A stretch of DNA of 18,225 nt from Lysobacterales bacterium. GTDB taxonomy: Bacteria > Pseudomonadota > Gammaproteobacteria > Xanthomonadales > Xanthomonadaceae. The stretch is taken from assembly GCA_015655035.1 (NCBI GenBank), contig JAATFS010000354.1, positions 1 to 18,225 on the forward strand, given 5' to 3'. The notes under the pieces are model-generated. The model was not told the DNA's origin. It made no database searches and was given only the letters and a program-made list of their open reading frames with translations. A program made the position numbers and the translations under genes. This document shows, in pieces, positions 13,393 through 18,225 of the stretch. Position 1 is the stretch's first letter, and each line of letters begins with the position of its first letter.

Positions 13393-14202
13393 TTGGCTGA
13401 AATCATCGTAGTCACCTCCGGCAAGGGCGGCGTTGGCAAAACCACCACCAGTGCGAGCCTGGCTTGCGGGCTGGCGCGTCGCGGCAAGAAGGTCGCCGTC
13501 ATCGACTTCGACGTCGGCCTGCGCAACCTCGACCTGATCATGGGCTGCGAGCGCCGCGTGGTGTACGACTTCGTCAACGTGGTGCACGGCGAAGCGACGC
13601 TGAAGCAATCCTTGATCAAGGACAAGCGCTTCGACAACCTGTACGTGCTGGCTGCCTCGCAGACCCGCGACAAGGATGCGCTGACCCAGGAAGGCGTGGA
13701 AAAGGTGCTCAAGGACCTGGCCGCCGACGGTTTCGAATACATCGTCTGCGACTCGCCGGCCGGTATCGAGAAGGGTGCGTTCCTGGCGATGTACTTCGCC
13801 GACCGCGCCGTGGTCGTGGTCAATCCCGAGGTGTCCTCGGTGCGCGACTCGGACCGCATCATCGGCCTGCTCGACTCCAAGACCCGGAAGGCAGAGAACG
13901 GCGAGACCGTGCCGGCCTTCCTGTTGCTGACCCGCTACAGCCCCAGCCGCGTCGAAGGCGGCGAGATGCTCAGCATCACCGACGTCGAAGAAGTGCTTGG
14001 ACTCAAGGCGATCGGCATCATTCCCGAATCGGGCGACGTGCTCAACGCCTCGAACAAGGGCGAGCCGGTGATCCTGGATCTGGAATCCCCGGCCGGCCAG
14101 GCCTATGACGACGCCGTCGCCCGGATCATCGGCGAAGAGCGTCCGATGCGCTTCATCTCCGTTGAGAAGAAGGGTTTCTTCAGCAAGCTGTTCGGAGGAT
14201 AA
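13393..14202 (+). CDS. minD: Septum site-determining ATPase MinD
   Basis: A 269-residue membrane-cycling ATPase that recruits MinC to the membrane and oscillates with MinE. The deviant Walker A KGGVGKTT (Lys11, Lys16), the switch I region DFDVGLRNLDLIMGCERR and Walker B IVCDSPAGIE are near identical to E. coli MinD. The C-terminal amphipathic membrane-targeting helix ends VEKKGFFSKLFGG. The start codon is TTG, supported by GGAG seven bases upstream and by the MAEIIVVTSGKGG N-terminus that matches the family. It lies 36 bases after minC and two bases before minE. Confidence 0.98.
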   Translation: MAEIIVVTSGKGGVGKTTTSASLACGLARRGKKVAVIDFDVGLRNLDLIMGCERRVVYDFVNVVHGEATLKQSLIKDKRFDNLYVLAASQTRDKDALTQEGVEKVLKDLAADGFEYIVCDSPAGIEKGAFLAMYFADRAVVVVNPEVSSVRDSDRIIGLLDSKTRKAENGETVPAFLLLTRYSPSRVEGGEMLSITDVEEVLGLKAIGIIPESGDVLNASNKGEPVILDLESPAGQAYDDAVARIIGEERPMRFISVEKKGFFSKLFGG

Positions 14203-14204
14203 GC

Positions 14205-14462
14205 ATGGGACTGCTCGACTTTCTAAAGAGCAAGAAGACCACCGCCGATACGGCAAAGAACCGCCTGCAGATCATCATTGCGCAGGAGCGCAGCCACCGC
14301 GGCGGCCCGGATTACCTGCCGCTGTTGCAGCGCGAGCTGCTGGAAGTGATCAAGAAGTACGTCAACATCGACGTCGACGCGGTCAAGGTGGATCTGGTCA
14401 AGGACGGCGAGAACGACGTGCTCGATATCTCGGTGGCACTGCCGGAAGGACCGGAGAAGTAA
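14205..14462 (+). CDS. minE: Cell division topological specificity factor MinE
   Basis: An 85-residue protein that stimulates MinD ATPase and confines the MinCD inhibitor to the poles. The N-terminal membrane-binding helix is MGLLDFLKSKK, the MinD-contact helix is NRLQIIIAQERSH (19-31), and the C-terminal topological-specificity domain includes YLPLLQRELLEVIKKYV. Length and motifs are standard. GGAGG at the end of minD provides the ribosome site. It is the last gene of the GNAT-minCDE unit. Confidence 0.98.
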   Translation: MGLLDFLKSKKTTADTAKNRLQIIIAQERSHRGGPDYLPLLQRELLEVIKKYVNIDVDAVKVDLVKDGENDVLDISVALPEGPEK

Positions 14463-14468
14463 GCTAAA

Positions 14469-14501
14469 CGCGATCCGTACGCCGCTCGCGCACGGATCGC
14501 G
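14469..14501 (+). terminator. Hairpin after minE, probable transcript end
   Basis: CGCGATCCGT (14469-14478) and ACGGATCGCG (14492-14501) form a perfect 10-bp stem with a 13-base loop, six bases after the minE stop. No T-tract follows; the next 20 bases are very GC-rich. It probably ends or attenuates the min operon with help from Rho. Confidence 0.45.
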
Positions 14502-14546
14502 CGCCCGCGCGCCGCGCGTGCGGGTTCCATCGATCAAGGTTTGCCC

Positions 14547-15047
14547 GTGAACACATCCCCTGCCCCGCCCACCGCGCCCGCCGCGGACACCCCCGTGTTG
14601 TGCGTGGGCGAGATCGGGCTGGACGACGCCTGCGCGCTGCTCGGCGGATATGGGCTGCACCTGCACCGTATCGAGGATGGCGCTGCTATCCCCGGCAGCT
14701 ACTGGGGCGAACCGGAGGCCGGCATCATCGGTTGCGACGTCTACGTTCGCAACGACACGCCGGTGCACTCGATGCTGCACGAGGCCTGCCATCTGATCGT
14801 GTTGCCGCAGGACAAACGCGCTGCGGTGCACACCGACGCCACCGACTCGGTCGAGGAAGAAGACGCCACCTGCTACCTGCAAATAGTCTTGGCCGAGCGG
14901 CTGACGGGCGTCGGCAGCGCCCGCCTGATGCGCGACATGGACACCTGGGGCTACACCTATCGGCTGGGGTCCACACGCGCCTGGTTCGAGCAAGATGCCG
15001 AGGATGCCAGGGCCTGGTTGATCGCCCGTGGATTGCTGCCCGGTTAG
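14547..15047 (+). CDS. Small HExxH zinc-peptidase-like protein, uncharacterised
   Basis: A 166-residue soluble protein with a zincin motif HSMLHEACHLIV (HEACH at residues 78-82). An acidic helix SVEEEDATCYLQIVLAERL (about 101-119) follows, whose Glu could be the third zinc ligand. The short HExxH-then-EE arrangement recalls ImmA/IrrE-like and other minimal metallopeptidases. I do not recognise a named family, and the substrate is unknown. No signal peptide is visible. GTG at 14547 is preferred because AAGG lies seven bases upstream; a TTG two codons earlier is possible. It follows the min operon by 84 bases and precedes the ACE-like lipoprotein by 79 bases. Confidence 0.82.
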   Translation: MNTSPAPPTAPAADTPVLCVGEIGLDDACALLGGYGLHLHRIEDGAAIPGSYWGEPEAGIIGCDVYVRNDTPVHSMLHEACHLIVLPQDKRAAVHTDATDSVEEEDATCYLQIVLAERLTGVGSARLMRDMDTWGYTYRLGSTRAWFEQDAEDARAWLIARGLLPG

Positions 15048-15069
15048 CAGCAGCGTCCGGCTACCACCC

Positions 15070-15098
15070 TTGCCCTGGGGAGCGGCGCCCTCTAGCCT
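15070..15098 (+). promoter_or_regulatory. Candidate promoter of the ACE-like lipoprotein gene
   Basis: TTGCCC (15070-15075), a 17-base spacer and TAGCCT (15093-15098). It lies between the HExxH gene and the lipoprotein gene, followed by AAGGA (15116-15120) six bases before the GTG start. The -10 match is weak (three of six), so the call is tentative. Confidence 0.35.
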
Positions 15099-15126
15099 TC
15101 GTCGATCGTCAACGCAAGGATGTAAT

Positions 15127-17136
15127 GTGAACCATCGTCATCTGCTGCTGGCCCTCGCGCTCGCTGCCGGCTCCCTGTCGCTATCGGCGTGCCGCAAGCC
15201 AGACGCGCCGGCGGCCGGGCAAACGGCCGCGCAGGCCGCGCCCAGCGAGACTGCCGACCAGTTCGTTGCACGCATCAATGCCGAGTACAAAGCCGCCTAT
15301 CCGGAGCTCACCTCGGCGCAGTGGCTGTCGTCCACCTACATCAACGGTGACTCGCAACTGGTGGCTGCCAAGGCCAACGAACGCTCCCTGGGCAAGCTCA
15401 ACCAGTGGATCGAGCAGGCCAGGCAGTACGAAGGCAAGCCGATGTCCGCCGACAGCGCGCGGGCGCTGACGCTGCTCAAACTGATGAGTGCGATGCCGGC
15501 GCCGCGCGATCCGGCCCGGCTCGCCGAGCTCACCGGCATCGCCGCCAAGATGGAAGGCGACTACGGCGCAGGCACGTATTGCAGCGGCGATGGCGACAAG
15601 CGCCAGTGCCGCCAACTTGGTGAACTGGAGCAGGTACTGGCGCGCAGCCGCGACTACGATCAACAGCTCGATGCCTGGCAGGGCTGGCACAGCACCGCGC
15701 AGCCGCTACGCAAGGATTACCAGCGCTTCGTCGTGCTGGCCAACGAGGGCGCGCGCGAAATGGGCTTTGCCGACGTCGGTGCGATGTGGCGCGGCGGATA
15801 CGACATGCCGCCTGCGCAGGTCGCGGTGGAAACCGATCGCCTGTGGGAACAGCTCAAGCCGCTGTACACGCAGTTGCAATGCTACGCACGCGGCAAACTC
15901 GACCAGGAATACGGCAAGGCCAGGGGCGAAGTGGCCGGCGGGCTGCTGCCTGCGCACTTGCTGGGCAATATGTGGCAACAGGACTGGAGCAACCTGTGGG
16001 ACCTGCTGCAACCCTACCCCGGTGCTGGCGACCTCGACATCACCGCCGCGCTGCAAAAGCAGTACCAGGGCAACCTCAGCGCCGCACTGGCACACAAGAG
16101 CGGCGGCAACCGCGTGAGCTCGCGCTTCAGCGCCGAGCGCGAGGCGCAACTGCATAGCGCCATGCAGATGACCGAGCGCGCACAGGATTTCTACACCTCG
16201 CTGGGCATGCCGAAGCTGCCGGACAGCTACTGGAAGCGCTCGCAGTTCATCAAGCCACTGGATCGCGACGTGGTCTGCCACGCCAGCGCCTGGGACATGA
16301 ACATGGGCGGTGAGGCGGGCAGCAACAATGGCCCGGACGTGCGCACCAAGATGTGCATCAAGCCCACCGAGGAAGACTTCACCACCATCTACCACGAACT
16401 GGGCCACCTGTATTACGACCTGGCCTACAACCCGTTGCCGCCGCTGTTCCAGGGCGGCGCCAACGATGGTTTCCACGAGGCCATCGGCGACACCATCGTG
16501 CTGGCGATGACGCCGACCTACCTGCAATCGATCGGCCTGGTCAGCGCGCAGCAGGCCAGCCGCGAGGCGGTGATCAATTCGCAGATGCGCATGGCGCTGA
16601 GCAAGGTCGCGTTCCTGCCGTTCGGACTGATGATCGATCGCTGGCGCTGGGGGGTGTTCGATGGCTCGATCACCCCGGATCACTACAACCAGGCCTGGTG
16701 GGAGCTCAAGGCCAAGTACCAGGGCGTGGCCCCGGCCAGCCCGCGCGGTGAGGATTTCTTCGACCCCGGCGCCAAGTACCACGTCCCCGGCAACACCCCG
16801 TATACGCGGTATTTCCTCGCTCACATCCTGCAATTCCAGTTCTACAAGGGCCTGTGTCAGGCCGCTGGCCATCAAGGGCCGCTCTACGAGTGCAGTTTCT
16901 ACGGCAACAAACAGGCCGGACAGAAATTCTGGGCGATGCTGAAACGCGGCGCCAGCCAGCCGTGGCAGGCGACGCTGAAGGAACTCACCGGCAACGACAC
17001 CCTCGATGCCGGCCCGATGCTGGAGTATTTCGCGCCGATGGCCGACTGGCTCAAGCAGCAGAACCAGGGCCAGAGCTGCGGCTGGACGACCTCGGCGGCA
17101 CCTGCGTCGCCGGCATCCGCTCCGGCGCAGCCGTGA
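15127..17136 (+). CDS. M2-family peptidyl-dipeptidase lipoprotein (ACE homologue)
   Basis: A 669-residue zinc dipeptidyl-carboxypeptidase that removes C-terminal dipeptides. The catalytic site is HELGH (His423, Glu424, His427), with third ligand Glu451 in FHEAIGD exactly 24 residues later, as in human ACE. The substrate-stabilising His552 (KYHVPGN) and Tyr562 lie 10 apart as His513/Tyr523 do in testis ACE. Arg561 matches the chloride-binding Arg522, and QFQFYKGLCQAAGHQGPLYEC is a strongly conserved block. The signal peptide ends LSAC, a lipobox, so it is membrane-anchored in the periplasm or outer membrane. A bacterial ACE of this type is known from Xanthomonas. GTG at 15127 is chosen for AAGGA and the signal peptide; the longer upstream frame is not. 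Confidence 0.95.
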   Translation: MNHRHLLLALALAAGSLSLSACRKPDAPAAGQTAAQAAPSETADQFVARINAEYKAAYPELTSAQWLSSTYINGDSQLVAAKANERSLGKLNQWIEQARQYEGKPMSADSARALTLLKLMSAMPAPRDPARLAELTGIAAKMEGDYGAGTYCSGDGDKRQCRQLGELEQVLARSRDYDQQLDAWQGWHSTAQPLRKDYQRFVVLANEGAREMGFADVGAMWRGGYDMPPAQVAVETDRLWEQLKPLYTQLQCYARGKLDQEYGKARGEVAGGLLPAHLLGNMWQQDWSNLWDLLQPYPGAGDLDITAALQKQYQGNLSAALAHKSGGNRVSSRFSAEREAQLHSAMQMTERAQDFYTSLGMPKLPDSYWKRSQFIKPLDRDVVCHASAWDMNMGGEAGSNNGPDVRTKMCIKPTEEDFTTIYHELGHLYYDLAYNPLPPLFQGGANDGFHEAIGDTIVLAMTPTYLQSIGLVSAQQASREAVINSQMRMALSKVAFLPFGLMIDRWRWGVFDGSITPDHYNQAWWELKAKYQGVAPASPRGEDFFDPGAKYHVPGNTPYTRYFLAHILQFQFYKGLCQAAGHQGPLYECSFYGNKQAGQKFWAMLKRGASQPWQATLKELTGNDTLDAGPMLEYFAPMADWLKQQNQGQSCGWTTSAAPASPASAPAQP

Positions 17137-17173
17137 CGCGGAAGCGCGTGGCGTGGCGGCTGCGGACAGCACC

Positions 17174-17695
17174 TCAGTCGTCAGCCAGCAGTGTCCAGCG
17201 TTCGTGGTCGCGCCAGGCCCCGGCGATGTGCAGATAGCGCGGGGAATAGCCTTCGCGCCGGAAACCGGCCCCCCGCACCAAGGCGATCGAGCGCAGGTTG
17301 TGCGGCTGTATGTTGGCTTCGATCCGGTGCAGGCCAATCACCCTGAAGGCGTAGGTCGCGGCCAGTGGCAGCGCCTCGGCCATCAGGCCGCATCCGGCAT
17401 TGGGCACGCAGGCGTAGTAGCCCAGGTAGGCGTTCTGAAAGGCGCCCATGAATATCTGGCTGAAATTGAACACGCCCACCGGCTGGCCGCTGTCTTGCCG
17501 CCGTGCCACCAGGCTGACATTGGCGCCTTCCTGGCTCTGCGCGAACCAGCGGTCGAAGCCGTGCTGGTCCCGGAAGGGATCGACCCACGGCCGGTGCAGT
17601 TCGACGCTGGCGCAGTTGGCCGCGATCAGATCCGCCGCATCGTTGCGGCGCACCGGGCATAGCCGTACCCGCGCGCCCGCTTGCACTATGCCCAT
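17174..17695 (-). CDS. RimJ/RimL-like ribosomal-protein N-acetyltransferase
   Basis: A 173-residue GNAT acetyltransferase similar to E. coli RimJ, which acetylates the N-terminal Ala of ribosomal protein S5. Matching blocks are GVFNFSQIFMGAFQNAYLGYY, the acetyl-CoA loop NAGCGLMAEAL (99-109), HRIEANIQPHNLRS (123-136) and GFRREGYSPRYLHIAGAWRDH. The acetyl-CoA loop departs from the usual QxxGxG form, as it often does in RimJ/RimL. The longer frame upstream of the ATG at 17695 overlaps the next gene and has no family-like sequence. It lies 14 bases after the unknown 136-residue gene and is cotranscribed with it. The exact substrate is not proven. Confidence 0.88.
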   Translation of the reverse strand: MGIVQAGARVRLCPVRRNDAADLIAANCASVELHRPWVDPFRDQHGFDRWFAQSQEGANVSLVARRQDSGQPVGVFNFSQIFMGAFQNAYLGYYACVPNAGCGLMAEALPLAATYAFRVIGLHRIEANIQPHNLRSIALVRGAGFRREGYSPRYLHIAGAWRDHERWTLLADD

Positions 17696-17709
17696 TGCCG
17701 CGATCCCGA

Positions 17710-18120
17710 CTAGTGCGTCGGTACCGCAGGCTCGGCCCGCAACGCCTGCGCCAAGGCCTCTCTGTACTGCGCGAACTCCATGCCCTCGGCCCGGGCCTCG
17801 GCATTCGCCGCATCCTTGAGCGCGTCGGAGTAGACCAGCCGCACCGGCGTGCCGGCACGCTCGTGCAGCTCGGCGGCCTGCATGATCAGCGCCAGCACGC
17901 GCGCGGCGCTGGTGGTTTCGCCGGCGATACGGCCATCCATGCCCAGTACCCACTCGCCCTCGCGGCGCACGATGCCGGCCAGCAGCTTGCGCTGCTGGTC
18001 GCGCAGCTCGGCGTGCGGCTCCACCGGCAGTGCCGGGTCGCGCCGGGTCGCGGCCTGGTTACGCAGGCGCTCGGCGACCTTCTTGCGGGCATCTCGGCGC
18101 AGCTTGGAATCGGTGGACAT
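17710..18120 (-). CDS. Hypothetical soluble protein
   Basis: A 136-residue soluble alpha/beta protein that I cannot assign to a family. The N-terminus is very basic and helical (KLRRDARKKVAERLRNQAA, residues 6-24). A strand-turn-strand around GEWVLGMDGRIAGETTSAARVLALIM follows, and a C-terminal Ala/Glu-rich helix closes it. No catalytic motif, signal peptide or membrane segment is visible. The start has AGGAG about six bases upstream. It is the first gene of a two-gene unit with the RimJ-like acetyltransferase, which hints at a role near ribosomes or translation, but that is inference. The 105 bases upstream show no assignable feature. Confidence 0.72.
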   Translation of the reverse strand: MSTDSKLRRDARKKVAERLRNQAATRRDPALPVEPHAELRDQQRKLLAGIVRREGEWVLGMDGRIAGETTSAARVLALIMQAAELHERAGTPVRLVYSDALKDAANAEARAEGMEFAQYREALAQALRAEPAVPTH

Positions 18121-18225
18121 CGTGGCTCCTGAAGGTTCGAACGGTGACGCAAGGCATGGCCCTGGGGGAAGGATGGGTCATCGCCGGACGGTGGACAAGC
18201 CCGTTCGCGCTCGGCGGCCCGCCCA

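Noticed and set aside
12550..14256. 568-codon minus-strand open frame opposite minC and minD
   Set aside because: It is a mirror of the MinC/MinD codon pattern in high-GC DNA. The translation has no domain and the plus-strand genes are certain.
15706..17337. 543-codon minus-strand open frame opposite the ACE-like gene
   Set aside because: It is antisense to a certain M2 peptidase and its translation is His/Arg/Val-rich with no motif, typical of GC-driven shadow frames.
18156..18225. Possible start of a plus-strand gene running off the right edge
   Set aside because: Only 23 codons are visible, two ATGs in different frames compete, and no recognisable sequence or codon evidence separates it from chance.
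1..18225. CRISPR arrays, tRNA or rRNA genes, insertion-sequence ends, phage genes
   Set aside because: No regularly spaced repeats, cloverleaf-like sequence, transposase or integrase motifs, or flanking inverted repeats were seen by eye. A tRNAscan or ISfinder run was not possible.

Overview
The window reads as one contiguous piece of a high-GC gammaproteobacterial chromosome of the Xanthomonadaceae, most likely Xanthomonas itself. The reasons are the GC-rich codon use, a Bpt-type leucyltransferase and a PurT very close to those I know from xanthomonads, a TTG-started minD, and a secreted M2 (ACE-like) peptidase, a family already characterised from Xanthomonas. No tRNA, rRNA, insertion sequence, prophage or CRISPR array was seen. 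The species call is inference.

Layout. 1-1126: a small membrane protein, convergent with an exported five-EF-hand protein. 1333-2133: the N-end-rule transferase bpt. 2283-3470 (minus): purT. 3535-7243 (plus): a promoter with a perfect 17-bp palindrome, followed by a tight run of five genes (SPFH membrane protein, small three-helix membrane protein, Arc-like ribbon-helix-helix protein, exported DUF3887/alpha-beta hydrolase, M15 D,D-carboxypeptidase-like protein). 7284-8334 (minus): an AlkA-like glycosylase and a DUF423 membrane protein. 8424-9575 (minus): a membrane-anchored SRPBCC/GyrI-like protein with a strong intrinsic terminator. 9576-10011: the only long gap. 10012-11855 (minus): a NarL-type response regulator and its histidine kinase, overlapping by one base. 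12002-14462 (plus): a GNAT acetyltransferase followed by minC, minD and minE. 14547-17136 (plus): a small HExxH protein and the ACE-like lipoprotein. 17174-18120 (minus): a RimJ-like acetyltransferase and an unrecognised 136-residue protein.

Most genes are housekeeping or envelope functions: division-site selection (MinCDE), purine synthesis (PurT), protein turnover (Bpt), alkylation repair and peptidoglycan or peptide hydrolysis. The part most worth follow-up is the 3535-7243 block. The palindrome lies between a good -35 and a -10 box, and the third gene encodes a 64-residue RHH protein. This suggests a self-regulated membrane/envelope module that I cannot match to a named system. Secondary points are an orphan HExxH protein beside the ACE homologue, an acetyltransferase at the head of the min operon, and several genes that lack a Shine-Dalgarno sequence but have a -10-like hexamer just upstream of the start codon.
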